Positions 1-8,767 of a DNA stretch of 64,000 nt are shown piece after piece. The stretch comes from Devosia soli (lineage in GTDB: Bacteria > Pseudomonadota > Alphaproteobacteria > Rhizobiales > Devosiaceae). The notes under the pieces are model-generated. The model made no database searches. It was not told the DNA's origin and worked only from the letters and a program-made list of their open reading frames with translations. Position 1 is the stretch's first letter. Every line of letters starts with the position of its first letter. The stretch lies in assembly GCF_000970455.1 (NCBI RefSeq), contig NZ_LAJG01000005.1, forward strand, positions 496,001 to 560,000, read 5' to 3'. A program made the translations under genes and the position numbers.

Positions 1-2
1 TC

Positions 3-131
3 CGGCTCATCGACAAGCAATGCGGGGTCAATACCGCCCGGAACTGGAACAGCGTGCGTCGCATCGCCGAGCGGTGTGGGATGCGGGACAATTCGATGAG
101 GTCCGCGAGCCGCTCGACCGGCGGTCCATGA
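3..131 (+). CDS. Possible C-terminal end of a GNAT acetyltransferase (partial)
   Basis: This reading frame is open from the left window edge and stops with TGA at 129-131. The 42 residues visible contain NWNSVRRIAERCGMR, which resembles the last acetyl-CoA-binding helix of GNAT N-acetyltransferases (pattern N..S.R.AE..GM). The tail after it is short and low in complexity, so this could be a real C-terminus, a decayed gene, or chance. It lies upstream of radA on the same strand with a gap of about 120 bases. Everything upstream is outside the window, so the assignment is tentative. Confidence 0.3.
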   Translation, partial: RLIDKQCGVNTARNWNSVRRIAERCGMRDNSMRSASRSTGGP

Positions 132-181
132 TCTGGGCGGTCGCCCTCCCGTCTCGCCATATCACGACGCTTCCATTAGCA

Positions 182-196
182 GTTCGCTATTTGTTC
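182..196 (+). promoter_or_regulatory. Candidate LexA (SOS) box upstream of radA
   Basis: GTTC at 182-185 and GTTC at 193-196 are separated by exactly seven bases. This direct repeat GTTC-N7-GTTC is the established LexA operator form of alphaproteobacteria (written GAAC-N7-GAAC on the other strand). It lies 59 bases upstream of the TTG start of radA, a position suited to repression. Damage-inducible control of this radA is an inference. Confidence 0.5.
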
Positions 197-255
197 TTGC
201 CTGAAAAGCTGCATATGGCTAAATCGGAAAAGCGTTTCCTGTTGCGAGCAATCCA

Positions 256-1656
256 TTGGCCAAGAGCAAATCCAATTTCGTATGCCAGGCCTGTGGTGCG
301 GTAACAACCCGCTGGCAGGGGCGTTGCGATGCGTGCGGAGAATGGAACACCATTGTCGAAGAGATGGTGGACAGCGGCATCGGGGCGGGACCGAAGGCGG
401 CAAAATCTGGCGGACGGCCCACCAATCTGCAGCCCCTTGCCGGTGAAACCGAAAGTGCGGCGCGGGTCGTCACGGGCATTGCAGAGCTCGATCGCGTGAC
501 CGGCGGCGGGTTCGTGAAGGGCTCGGCGCTGCTGGTCGGGGGCGATCCGGGAATCGGCAAATCGACGCTGCTGCTGCAATCGGCCGCCGCGCTCGCGAAC
601 AAAGGCAAACGCGTCATCTACGTTTCGGGCGAAGAAGCCGTGGCGCAGGTGCGGTTGCGGGCACAACGTCTAGGGCTCGGCGAGGCGGGCGTGTTGCTGG
701 CGGCGGAGACTAATGTCGAGATCATTCTCGCCACGCTCGAAAATGGGCCGGCGCCGGACCTTGTCATCATCGATTCCATCCAGACGCTCTGGACCGACCG
801 AGTGGAGAGCGCGCCGGGGACGGTGACGCAGGTGCGCACCTCTGCCCAAGCGCTGACGCGGCTGGCAAAAAAGACCGGCGCGGCAGTGGTGCTGGTGGGC
901 CACGTGACCAAGGATGGACAAATCGCCGGACCGCGCGTCGTCGAGCACATGGTCGATGCGGTGCTCTATTTCGAGGGCGATTCGAGCCACACCTTCCGCA
1001 TCCTGCGCGGGGTCAAGAACCGCTATGGCGCAACCGACGAGATCGGCGTCTTCGCCATGACCGAGCGCGGGCTCGAACAGGTGGCTAATCCCTCGGCGCT
1101 GTTTCTCGATCAGCGCGATGAAGACGCGGCGGGGTCAGCGGTTTTTGCCGGCATGGAGGGGACGCGACCGCTGTTGATCGAAATTCAGGCGCTGGTGGCC
1201 CCCTCCCCGCTGGGCACGCCCCGAAGGGCCGTGGTGGGCTGGGATTCCCAGCGCCTTTCGATGGTTCTAGCCGTGCTGGAGACACGCTGCGGTGTGCGGA
1301 TCGGGGCGAACGACATCTATCTCAACGTCGCTGGCGGGCTAAAAATCTCCGAGCCGGCGGCGGATCTCGCGGTCGCTGCGGCGCTTATCTCCTCTTTGAC
1401 CGGAGCACCGCTGCCCAAGGAAGCGGTTTACTTCGGCGAAATCTCCCTCGCTGGTGGGGTGCGGCCAGTGTCGCATGCGGGATTGCGGCTGCGGGAGGCG
1501 CAAAAGCTCGGCTTCCAATCGGTGGTCACCGGACGGGTCAATACCGTCGACAAAACGGCAGGGTTCGAGGTCACGGAGTTTTCGCAATTGTCGGAAATGG
1601 TTGGGCGGATCGCGGCCAATGGCAAGAAGCCGGTGGCCGAGCCGGAGCAATGGTAG
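256..1656 (+). CDS. radA: DNA repair protein RadA
   Basis: RadA is a RecA-like ATPase that drives branch migration of recombination intermediates and helps process stalled forks. The 466-residue product is a normal length. An N-terminal four-cysteine zinc finger is visible (CQAC at residues 10-13, CDAC at 25-28), then a Walker A motif GGDPGIGKST near residue 95, the RadA-specific KNRYG motif near 254, and a Lon-like C-terminal domain (GGLKISEPAADLA near 360). The start is TTG at 256, because the family begins MAK...FVCQ.CG and no ATG fits. The Shine-Dalgarno sequence is poor. A LexA-like box lies upstream. The cvpA-purF neighbourhood downstream is common in Hyphomicrobiales. Confidence 0.97.
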   Translation: MAKSKSNFVCQACGAVTTRWQGRCDACGEWNTIVEEMVDSGIGAGPKAAKSGGRPTNLQPLAGETESAARVVTGIAELDRVTGGGFVKGSALLVGGDPGIGKSTLLLQSAAALANKGKRVIYVSGEEAVAQVRLRAQRLGLGEAGVLLAAETNVEIILATLENGPAPDLVIIDSIQTLWTDRVESAPGTVTQVRTSAQALTRLAKKTGAAVVLVGHVTKDGQIAGPRVVEHMVDAVLYFEGDSSHTFRILRGVKNRYGATDEIGVFAMTERGLEQVANPSALFLDQRDEDAAGSAVFAGMEGTRPLLIEIQALVAPSPLGTPRRAVVGWDSQRLSMVLAVLETRCGVRIGANDIYLNVAGGLKISEPAADLAVAAALISSLTGAPLPKEAVYFGEISLAGGVRPVSHAGLRLREAQKLGFQSVVTGRVNTVDKTAGFEVTEFSQLSEMVGRIAANGKKPVAEPEQW

Positions 1657-1844
1657 CCGGGCGCGGATCGCTTTGCTCCGCAGTCGACGCGCCTCTTGCC
1701 TTCCAACCGGAACCCGCTTTGGGCCGACATGTTAAGAATATCTGAAAGTTCACGACCTTACGCGGCTCGTGGCTTGGCAGGGGCGACCAAAGTCGTTAAA
1801 GGTCGCGGCAACGAGCCGGGCGGCAACTGGAGACAGGCAGACAT

Positions 1845-2477
1845 ATGCTGACAGCGTTTGACGTTGGTGTGGGCGTGCTGGTGTTGATCTCGGCAATCCT
1901 GGCAACCGCCAGGGGCCTGACGCGCGAGGTGCTTTCGCTGGCGACCTGGGCCGGCTCTGCGGCCATCGCCATCTACATGTATCTCTATCATCCCGATATC
2001 GCCCAGCAGTATATCGCCGAAGAGATCGTGGCCAATATCGCTACGGTCGTCGTCAGCTTCATCGTGTCGCTGATCGTGCTGCATCTTTTGACCATGCGTA
2101 TCGCCGATTTCGTGGTCGATAGCCGGATCGGGCCGATCGACCGCACGCTCGGGTTCATCTTCGGCGTCTTGCGCGGCATCCTGATCGCCATCGTGATCAC
2201 GATTTTCGGCGTGTGGCTACTTGGGACCAACCTGCCGGAATGGGCGCGCAATTCGCAGTCGCTGCCCTACTTGCAGAACATGGGCGACACGCTGATCTCC
2301 ATGCTCCCAGAAGGCCTCGAACAGCAGGTCAACGATATTCTCCAGGGCGGCGGCGCAGAACTGACCGCCGATCCGGAAGCTCCGACGACGCCGCAGGAAA
2401 GCGTGCCGGTCGACCCAAGCGTCGATGGCACGGTTGATCCGACCGAAGCTCCGGTCGACGGCGAAACGCAGATTTGA
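1845..2477 (+). CDS. cvpA: CvpA family inner membrane protein
   Basis: CvpA proteins are small inner membrane proteins first linked to colicin V production and often found next to purF. Their biochemical role is unsettled. This 210-residue protein has four hydrophobic segments in the first 130 residues, including GVGVLVLISAILATARG near the start, typical of the family. An acidic tail rich in Pro and Thr follows (about residues 175-210). ATG at 1845 is preceded by GGAG at a slightly long spacing. It sits between radA and purF on the same strand, the usual arrangement in this order. Confidence 0.9.
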   Translation: MLTAFDVGVGVLVLISAILATARGLTREVLSLATWAGSAAIAIYMYLYHPDIAQQYIAEEIVANIATVVVSFIVSLIVLHLLTMRIADFVVDSRIGPIDRTLGFIFGVLRGILIAIVITIFGVWLLGTNLPEWARNSQSLPYLQNMGDTLISMLPEGLEQQVNDILQGGGAELTADPEAPTTPQESVPVDPSVDGTVDPTEAPVDGETQI

Positions 2478-2634
2478 GGTGAAGCGGGCGCCCTCGCCCG
2501 CCTCAGGTCTCGCCCCCAAAACTGTCATTGGTGGCGAGCCAGCAAATGCGCTATTGGCGTGAACCAAGTGACCGGCTTTGCCGGCATCGCCCGCGGCCGG
2601 CGGGCGGTGAGCCTAAAGTTCATGGAGAAGTTCG

Positions 2635-4125
2635 GTGACCCACCCGAGCGACGACGATTTCGATCTTGAAGGCGACACGCTGCATGAAGAGTGCGGCGTG
2701 TTTGGCATTTTGGGGCACACGGATGCTTCGACGCTGACGGCGCTAGGGCTGCACGCCCTACAGCATCGCGGACAGGAAGCGGCGGGCATCGTCAGCTTCG
2801 ACGGACGCCAGTTCTATCAGGAAAAGCGCATGGGCCTTGTGGGTGACCACTATACGGACCCTGCCCTTCTCGCCAAGCTTCCGGGCACCATGGCGATCGG
2901 CCATACGCGCTATTCGACGACTGGCGAAGTGGCCCTGCGCAACGTGCAGCCCTTGTTTGCCGAACTGGAGGCCGGCGGCATCGCCATTGCGCATAATGGC
3001 AATTTCACCAATGGCCTGACGCTGCGCCGGCAGATCATCGCGACGGGTGCGATCTGCCAATCGACCTCGGACACCGAGGTGGTGCTGCATCTGATCGCCC
3101 GCTCGCGCCATTCTTCGACAACCGATCGCTTCATCGATGCGATCCGGCAGATGGAGGGCGGCTATGCCATGCTGGCGCTGACGCGCACCAAGCTGATCGC
3201 CGCGCGGGACCCGGTGGGGATCCGGCCCCTCGTGATGGGCGAGCTCGACGGCAAGCCCATCTTCTGCTCGGAAACCTGCGCGCTCGACATTATCGGGGCC
3301 AAGTACATCCGCGACGTCGAGAACGGCGAAGTCATCATCTGCGAAATCCAGCCCGATGGATCGATCACCATTGAAGAGCGCAAGCCGGCCCGCAATGTGC
3401 CGGAGCGGCCGTGCATTTTCGAATATGTCTATTTCGCGCGTCCGGATTCGGTGGTTTCCGGCCGCAGCGTCTATACCGCCCGCAAGAGGGCGGGCATGAA
3501 CCTGGCCAAGGAAGCACCTGTCGAGGCGGACGTGGTCGTGCCGGTGCCGGATGGGGGGACGCCTGCCGCGATCGGCTTTGCGCAGCAGAGCGGCATTCCA
3601 TTCGAGCTCGGGATCATCCGCAATCACTATGTCGGCCGCACCTTCATCGAGCCGACCCAGCAGATCCGGGCCTTCGGCGTGCGGCTCAAGCACTCGGCCA
3701 ATCGCGCCGAGATTGCCGGAAAGCGGGTAGTCCTGATCGACGACTCGATCGTGCGCGGGACCACCTCGGTCAAGATCGTGCAGATGATCCGCGATGCCGG
3801 GGCGACGGAAGTGCATATACGCGTCGCGAGCCCGATGATCTTTCATTCGGACTATTATGGGATCGACACGCCCGATCCGGACAAGCTCCTTGCCAACCAA
3901 TATGCCGATATCGAGGCCATGTGCCGCTATATCGGCGCGGATTCGCTCGCCTTTCTCACCATCGACGGGCTTTACGAAGCCGTCGGCGGGGAGAAGCGCG
4001 ATGCCGAAGCGCCGCAATTCACCGATCACTATTTTACCGGTGACTATCCCACACGCCTGACCGATCTCAATGGTCACGCTACCAATGACCCCAAGCAGGT
4101 TTCGCTCCTCAAGGAAGCGGGTTAA
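2635..4125 (+). CDS. purF: Amidophosphoribosyltransferase (PurF)
   Basis: PurF catalyses the first committed step of purine synthesis, converting PRPP and glutamine to 5-phosphoribosylamine. The 496-residue protein starts with a short propeptide. Cys20 in LHEECGVFGI is the N-terminal nucleophile of the glutaminase domain, exposed after propeptide removal. The phosphoribosyltransferase domain has the PRPP-binding motif VLIDDSIVRGTTS near residue 365. The start is GTG at 2635, with GGAGAAG a few bases upstream. Its stop codon overlaps the ATG of the following SDR gene by one base, so the two are likely translated together. Confidence 0.98.
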   Translation: MTHPSDDDFDLEGDTLHEECGVFGILGHTDASTLTALGLHALQHRGQEAAGIVSFDGRQFYQEKRMGLVGDHYTDPALLAKLPGTMAIGHTRYSTTGEVALRNVQPLFAELEAGGIAIAHNGNFTNGLTLRRQIIATGAICQSTSDTEVVLHLIARSRHSSTTDRFIDAIRQMEGGYAMLALTRTKLIAARDPVGIRPLVMGELDGKPIFCSETCALDIIGAKYIRDVENGEVIICEIQPDGSITIEERKPARNVPERPCIFEYVYFARPDSVVSGRSVYTARKRAGMNLAKEAPVEADVVVPVPDGGTPAAIGFAQQSGIPFELGIIRNHYVGRTFIEPTQQIRAFGVRLKHSANRAEIAGKRVVLIDDSIVRGTTSVKIVQMIRDAGATEVHIRVASPMIFHSDYYGIDTPDPDKLLANQYADIEAMCRYIGADSLAFLTIDGLYEAVGGEKRDAEAPQFTDHYFTGDYPTRLTDLNGHATNDPKQVSLLKEAG

Positions 4126-4859
4126 TGACTGACAATACTGAACTCACCGGCAAGGTCGTGCTGGTCACCGGCGCTTCGCGCGGCATCGGCTATGCTGCGG
4201 CGCTCGAAGCGGCACGCCGCGGCGCCCATGTCGTTGCCGTGGCGCGAACGGTGGGTGCGCTCGAAGAGCTGGACGATGCGATCCAGGATTTTGGCGGATC
4301 ATCGACACTCGTCCCGTTCGACCTGCGCGATGGCGATGCCATCGACCGTCTGGGCGCGGCGATTTTCGAGCGTTGGGGGCATCTCGATGGTCTCGTTGCC
4401 AATGCCGGCATGCTGGGAACGCTGAGCCCGGTGCCGCATCTCAAGCCCGATGAGTTCGAAAAAGTCTTTGCGATCAACGTGACGGCCAATTTCCGCTTGC
4501 TGCGCTCGCTCGACCTGCTTCTGCGCCAGGCTTCAGCGGGGCGTGCGGTGTTCGTGTCGTCAAGCTCCGCCCGATCGGCCCGTCCGTTCTGGGGGCTTTA
4601 TGCTGCGAGCAAAGCGGCGCTCGACGCCATGGTGAAGGCCTATGCCGGAGAAATGAGCATCACCAACGTCAAGACCAACGTCTTTTACCCCGGCGCCGTG
4701 CGCACGGCGATGCGCGCCAAGGCTATGCCCGGCGAAGATCCGGAAACGCTGCCGGCGCCGTCCGTGGTTGCGCCCAAGCTCGTTGATATGCTGAGCCCCA
4801 CCCTGATGGAAAACGGGCGCCTTTACGACGTGACGACGGGCGCGTTCGAGGACATATAG
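4125..4859 (+). CDS. SDR family NAD(P)-dependent oxidoreductase
   Basis: This is a short-chain dehydrogenase/reductase of 244 residues, the classical SDR length. Visible motifs are the cofactor-binding TGASRGIG (about residues 15-22), NAG in LVANAGMLG (about 92-95), and the catalytic Ser and YAASK (Tyr and Lys near 155-160). The substrate cannot be read from sequence. An SDR directly behind purF is a conserved pairing in Hyphomicrobiales, and here the start ATG overlaps the purF stop, so the pair is an operon. A strong terminator follows. Confidence 0.92.
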   Translation: MTDNTELTGKVVLVTGASRGIGYAAALEAARRGAHVVAVARTVGALEELDDAIQDFGGSSTLVPFDLRDGDAIDRLGAAIFERWGHLDGLVANAGMLGTLSPVPHLKPDEFEKVFAINVTANFRLLRSLDLLLRQASAGRAVFVSSSSARSARPFWGLYAASKAALDAMVKAYAGEMSITNVKTNVFYPGAVRTAMRAKAMPGEDPETLPAPSVVAPKLVDMLSPTLMENGRLYDVTTGAFEDI

Positions 4860-4920
4860 GCGTCGTCTTTACAGGCAAAGCCTGTTGCTGGGGACGGCAA
4901 ATGGTTTTGACGCTCTCACG

Positions 4921-4951
4921 AAAAAGGCCCCGGATCGCTCCGGGGCCTTTT
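4921..4951. terminator. Bidirectional rho-independent terminator
   Basis: A perfect 9-bp stem (GGCCCCGGA at 4926-4934 and TCCGGGGCC at 4939-4947) with a TCGC loop has five A upstream and four T downstream, so it can work in both directions. It separates the purF-SDR operon from the convergent CBS-domain protein gene, whose stop codon begins at 4953-4955. Confidence 0.9.
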
Positions 4952-4952
4952 C

Positions 4953-6248
4953 TTATGCGCCTTCGCTAGGTTGCAGCGGCGAAATCAGGACTTTGTCGAT
5001 GCGGCGGCCGTCGAGGTCGACGACTTCGAAATGCCAGCCTTCGCGCTCAAAACTCTCCCCGGTTGCCGGCAAGCGATTAAGCGCCGCGAGGATATAGCCT
5101 GCGACTGTTTCGTAGCGCGCGTCCTTGGGGACGTTGATCTTGAAGCGTTCGGAGAAATCGTCGACCGGCATCCAGCCGGCAACGAGCCACGAGCCATCCT
5201 GGCGCTGGACGATGGCCGGATCGTCACCCGGTTCTTCGTTATAGACACCGGTAATCACCTCGAGCACGTCGCCAAAGGTGACGATGCCTTCGAAATGGCC
5301 ATACTCATCGACAACCAGCACCATCTTGGCGCTCGATTGGCGAATGGACTCCACGACGTCGAGTGCGTCGGAGTGTTCCATGACGACCGTGAGCGGCTTG
5401 ACGAGCTTGCGCAAATCCGGCTGCTGACCGGTGGCGAGTGCCGGCAGGAGATCAGACAGTGCAAGGACGCCGAGGATGGAATCGGCATCACCGTCTTGCA
5501 CCAGCACCTGTGAGTGGGAGGTGCCCAGAATGATCTTGAGATTGTCCTCAAAACTATCTTCGACGTCGATGGTGACGACATCGAGACGCGGGGTCATGAG
5601 GCCGCGGGCCGAGCGATCGGCGAGGCGCATGACGCCCGAAATCATCGAGTGTTCTTCGGTTTCGAGCACGCCAGCGGAGGTCGCTTCGGCGATGATGGTG
5701 CGGACTTCCTCCTCGGTCACCTGCTCTTCGTTCTGGCCATGCTGGCCGAGCAGGCGCAACACCGCCTTGCCCGAAATATCGAGCACCCAGACAATGGGCG
5801 TGCCGACAAGGGCCAGGATGGTCATGGGCTGCGCGACGCGCGAAGCCACCTGTTCGGGGCTGCGGAGCGCGATCTGCTTTGGAACAAGCTCGCCCAGGAT
5901 CAGGGAGCCATAGGTGATCAGCACGACGACGACGCCCACGCCGCCAATATCGGCGATGTTGTCGGTGACGCCAATCGACTTGAGCCATTCGGTCAAGCGC
6001 AGGCCCAGGGTTGCACCCGAAAAAGCGCCGGACAGGATGCCGACGAGGGTGATGCCGATCTGTACGGAGGAAAGGAACTTGCCCGGATCTTCGGCCAGCT
6101 TCATTGCTCTGGCTGCGCCGACGTTACCCTGATCGGCCAGGACCTTAAGACGCGCGGGGCGGGCGGAAACGACGGCCAATTCAGACATGGCCAAGGCGCC
6201 GTTCACAAAAAACAGAACGACGACGATGATGATTTCTGTAAGCAACAA
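4953..6248 (-). CDS. Hemolysin-family protein (CNNM/DUF21, CBS pair, CorC domain)
   Basis: This is an inner membrane protein of the TlyC/CorC/CNNM group, which is linked to divalent cation (Mg2+/Co2+) transport or its regulation. The order is a DUF21 membrane domain with about four hydrophobic segments (residues 1-190), a CBS pair covering roughly 205-330 (LMTPRLDVVTID), and a C-terminal CorC_HlyC domain. Total length is about 431 residues, normal for the family. The start is uncertain: TTG codons at 6275, 6248 and 6245 are in frame and none has a good ribosome site. I favour 6248 or 6245 because the family begins close to LTEIIIVVVL. The hemolysin name is historical. Confidence 0.88.
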   Translation of the reverse strand: MLLTEIIIVVVLFFVNGALAMSELAVVSARPARLKVLADQGNVGAARAMKLAEDPGKFLSSVQIGITLVGILSGAFSGATLGLRLTEWLKSIGVTDNIADIGGVGVVVVLITYGSLILGELVPKQIALRSPEQVASRVAQPMTILALVGTPIVWVLDISGKAVLRLLGQHGQNEEQVTEEEVRTIIAEATSAGVLETEEHSMISGVMRLADRSARGLMTPRLDVVTIDVEDSFEDNLKIILGTSHSQVLVQDGDADSILGVLALSDLLPALATGQQPDLRKLVKPLTVVMEHSDALDVVESIRQSSAKMVLVVDEYGHFEGIVTFGDVLEVITGVYNEEPGDDPAIVQRQDGSWLVAGWMPVDDFSERFKINVPKDARYETVAGYILAALNRLPATGESFEREGWHFEVVDLDGRRIDKVLISPLQPSEGA

Positions 6249-6385
6249 AGTGCAATGTTGACACGCCGCAACCAATGGCGGGGTGCTACGACGCGCGCAC
6301 TATAAGGCAGACGCGCGCCATGTGAATAGGCCAATGGACGAATTGCTGGGGAGGAATTTTTGCTCGCCCCTCCCCTCGAGCCATC

Positions 6386-7831
6386 TCAATCCTTGTTGGC
6401 GTAAGGATTTTTTCCGCCGCGCAACCAAAGCCGGATAGGCGTGGCAGGCATATCGAAGGCTTCGCGAAGGCCATTTATCAGATAGCGCTGATAGGACATC
6501 GGCACGACATCTGGCCGGGATGCAAAGACGATGAAGCTCGGCGGGCGCGTCTTGGCCTGCGTCATGTAGCGCATCTTGAGGCGGCGGCCGGAAACGGCCG
6601 GAGGCGGATGACTCTCGGTCATCGCGGCGAGCCAGCGATTGAGCTTGGCGGTTGAAACGTGGGCGTTCCAGGTGCGCTCGACCGAGAAGATGGCGTCCAT
6701 CAGCTTGTCGATATTGCGACCTGTGAGGCCGGAAAGCGTGACAAGCGGAATACCGCGCAATTGCGGCAGGAGGCGCTCGCATTCTTCGCGCAACTCGGCG
6801 AGGGCCTTGTTCTTGTCCTCGATCAGGTCCCACTTGTTAAGGGCGATGACCATGGCGCGGCCTTCGCGCTCGACGAGATCGGCCAGCGCTAGATCCTGCT
6901 TTTCGAAGGGAATGGTGGCGTCGAGCAGCAGCACGACCACTTCGGCATACTGGATGGAGCGCAGGCTATCGCCGACGGCAAGCTTTTCGAGTTTTTCCGT
7001 GACACGGGAGCGCCGACGGATGCCAGCGGTGTCGACGAGATTGATCGTGCGACCCTCCCATTCCCACGGCACGAGAATGGAGTCGCGGGTGATACCGGCC
7101 TCGGGGCCGACGAGCACCCGATCCTCACCGACCATGCGATTGACGAGCGTCGACTTGCCGGCATTGGGGCGGCCGACGATGGCGACGTTGAGATAGCGGC
7201 GCGGATTCCAGCGCAGCGTCGCTTCCTCGCCCTCGCCTTCGAGCATATCGGGCGTGATATCGACATCGACTTCCGGAAGGTGGTCGAGATCGTCGAGCAT
7301 GCCGGCAGCTTCCTCAGCGGCCTTCTTTTCGGCGGCCTTATCGATGGCTGCCGAGACGATCGAGTAGAGCTCGGAAAGGCCAAGCCCGTGTTCGGCCGAG
7401 AGCGCGATGGGTTCGCCGAAGCCAAGCTTGAAGGCCTCGACAAGCCCATGTTCGGCGGACTTGCTTTCCGCCTTGTTGCCAACGAGGTGAACGTCCTTGC
7501 CCGCCTTTCGGAGGACCTGGGCAAAACGCTGATCGAGCGGCACGACGCCGGCGCGGGCGTCGATCATGAAGAGGATGACGTCGGCTTCCCGGATGGCCAG
7601 CTCGGTCTGCTGGCGCATGCGGTCTTCGAGCGAGCCGTCCTTGACGTCTTCATAGCCGGCCGTGTCGAGGACGCGGAACGTCAGATCGGCAATGTGCCCT
7701 TCGGCCTCGCGGCGATCGCGGGTGACGCCTGGCGTGTCATCGACGAGCGCGATCTTGCGCCCAACGAGACGATTGAAGAGGGTCGACTTGCCGACATTGG
7801 GGCGACCGACAATGGCTACAGTGACCGTCAT
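6386..7831 (-). CDS. der: Ribosome biogenesis GTPase Der (EngA)
   Basis: Der is an essential double GTPase needed for maturation of the 50S subunit. This 481-residue protein has two consecutive G domains, each with its own P-loop (GRPNVGKST near residue 8, GRPNAGKST near 220), DTAGY/DTAGI switch motifs and NKxD motifs (NKAES, a divergent version, in the first domain; NKWD in the second). A C-terminal KH-like domain follows (SHPPPAVSGRRLKMRYMTQ). ATG at 7831. It is preceded by a TPR membrane protein gene with a gap of only 24 bases, so they probably form one transcript, an arrangement seen in other alphaproteobacteria. Confidence 0.98.
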   Translation of the reverse strand: MTVTVAIVGRPNVGKSTLFNRLVGRKIALVDDTPGVTRDRREAEGHIADLTFRVLDTAGYEDVKDGSLEDRMRQQTELAIREADVILFMIDARAGVVPLDQRFAQVLRKAGKDVHLVGNKAESKSAEHGLVEAFKLGFGEPIALSAEHGLGLSELYSIVSAAIDKAAEKKAAEEAAGMLDDLDHLPEVDVDITPDMLEGEGEEATLRWNPRRYLNVAIVGRPNAGKSTLVNRMVGEDRVLVGPEAGITRDSILVPWEWEGRTINLVDTAGIRRRSRVTEKLEKLAVGDSLRSIQYAEVVVLLLDATIPFEKQDLALADLVEREGRAMVIALNKWDLIEDKNKALAELREECERLLPQLRGIPLVTLSGLTGRNIDKLMDAIFSVERTWNAHVSTAKLNRWLAAMTESHPPPAVSGRRLKMRYMTQAKTRPPSFIVFASRPDVVPMSYQRYLINGLREAFDMPATPIRLWLRGGKNPYANKD

Positions 7832-7855
7832 GGCCGCTCCCTTTTGTCTTCGTTG

Positions 7856-8608
7856 TTATTGGGCCGGAGCCGCTGGCGCCGCTTCGTCACCATCGACAAT
7901 CGCGTCGATCGCATCGGCGGCACCTGCGGCATCGGTCGGGGTGGTATCGGTGACAAGACCAGCCGAGGTCATCTGCGCGATATAATAGGCCACGCGATTG
8001 CGAATACCCTGCTGGGCCAGCGGATCGTTGAGGACGGCTTCAAAGCTCGCCTTGGCGGCTTCCGCATCACCAGCCTTGAACTGGGCGAGACCGATAAGCT
8101 CGCGGGCCACGCGGCGCATGGGATTGTCATCGGTTGCAATCGAGCCGACGCGGGTTTCGACATCGGCGAGCGAGCCCGTATCGACGAGGAGGCTGCCGGC
8201 CTGGAGCAGCGCCAGCTCGCGCAGGCGAACATTGGACTGCGCATTGGCGATGGCATCGTAGGCGGCAATGGCGCCTGCCTTGTCGCCGGACTTGGCGAGA
8301 ACAGAGGCCTTGGCAAATTCAGCGAGCACCGGATAGCCGCCCGTGCCGTTGGCAGCGAGCGTATCGAGCTCGGCCTGGGCCGCAGCAAGATCATCCTTAT
8401 TTGCGCTATCAAGCGCGGCGTAGAGCTCTTCGGAGGATTGGGCGGACTGGGAATTGGTGTACCAGGACCAGCCTTCGTTGAAGGCGACGAGGGCGACGAT
8501 AGCCACCGCCGCGCCGATAACGAAGGGCGCGATGCGACGCCACAAAGACCGCATACGGTCCGAGCGGAGCTCTTCGTCGACTTCGCGGAAAATATTGTCC
8601 TCGGCCAT
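7856..8608 (-). CDS. Tetratricopeptide-repeat membrane protein (YfgM-like)
   Basis: This protein of about 250 residues has a cytoplasmic N-terminus, one transmembrane helix (FVIGAAVAIVALVAF, about residues 22-40) and a long Ala-rich periplasmic part with TPR-like helices. The architecture matches the Tpr_21/YfgM family, ancillary proteins of the Sec translocon and envelope stress response in gammaproteobacteria. That role is inferred for this member. I chose ATG at 8608 (MAEDN) over an upstream TTG at 8629 because AAGAGA precedes it and the family starts this way. Together with der it forms a two-gene unit. Confidence 0.82.
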   Translation of the reverse strand: MAEDNIFREVDEELRSDRMRSLWRRIAPFVIGAAVAIVALVAFNEGWSWYTNSQSAQSSEELYAALDSANKDDLAAAQAELDTLAANGTGGYPVLAEFAKASVLAKSGDKAGAIAAYDAIANAQSNVRLRELALLQAGSLLVDTGSLADVETRVGSIATDDNPMRRVARELIGLAQFKAGDAEAAKASFEAVLNDPLAQQGIRNRVAYYIAQMTSAGLVTDTTPTDAAGAADAIDAIVDGDEAAPAAPAQ

Positions 8609-8767
8609 GGCGTCTCTTGATCCTAGCAATTCCGGCGCACGTTTATCACGCTGCCCCCGGAATGCAAATTGCGCACGCTGCTAGCGGGGTTATTAACCGT
8701 GGTCATGGCATTAATGTCTGCGGATCGCGGGCCGCGCTATGGTCTGCCTGCGGCAGAGCCAAGAGCC

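Noticed and set aside
2484..2501. GC-rich hairpin between cvpA and purF as a terminator
   Set aside because: The 7-bp stem has no T run and lies between genes that are normally co-transcribed.
2758..4077. Long minus-strand ORF of 439 codons opposite purF
   Set aside because: It is antisense to an intact purF, has no domain and shows the Asp/Arg/His-rich composition typical of antisense frames in GC-rich DNA.
6349..6375. GGGGAGG/CCTCCCC inverted repeat after der
   Set aside because: The loop is about 13 bases and no T run follows, so I do not call it a terminator.
7280..8620. 446-codon plus-strand ORF opposite der and the TPR gene
   Set aside because: Spans two real minus-strand genes and has no domain or ribosome site.
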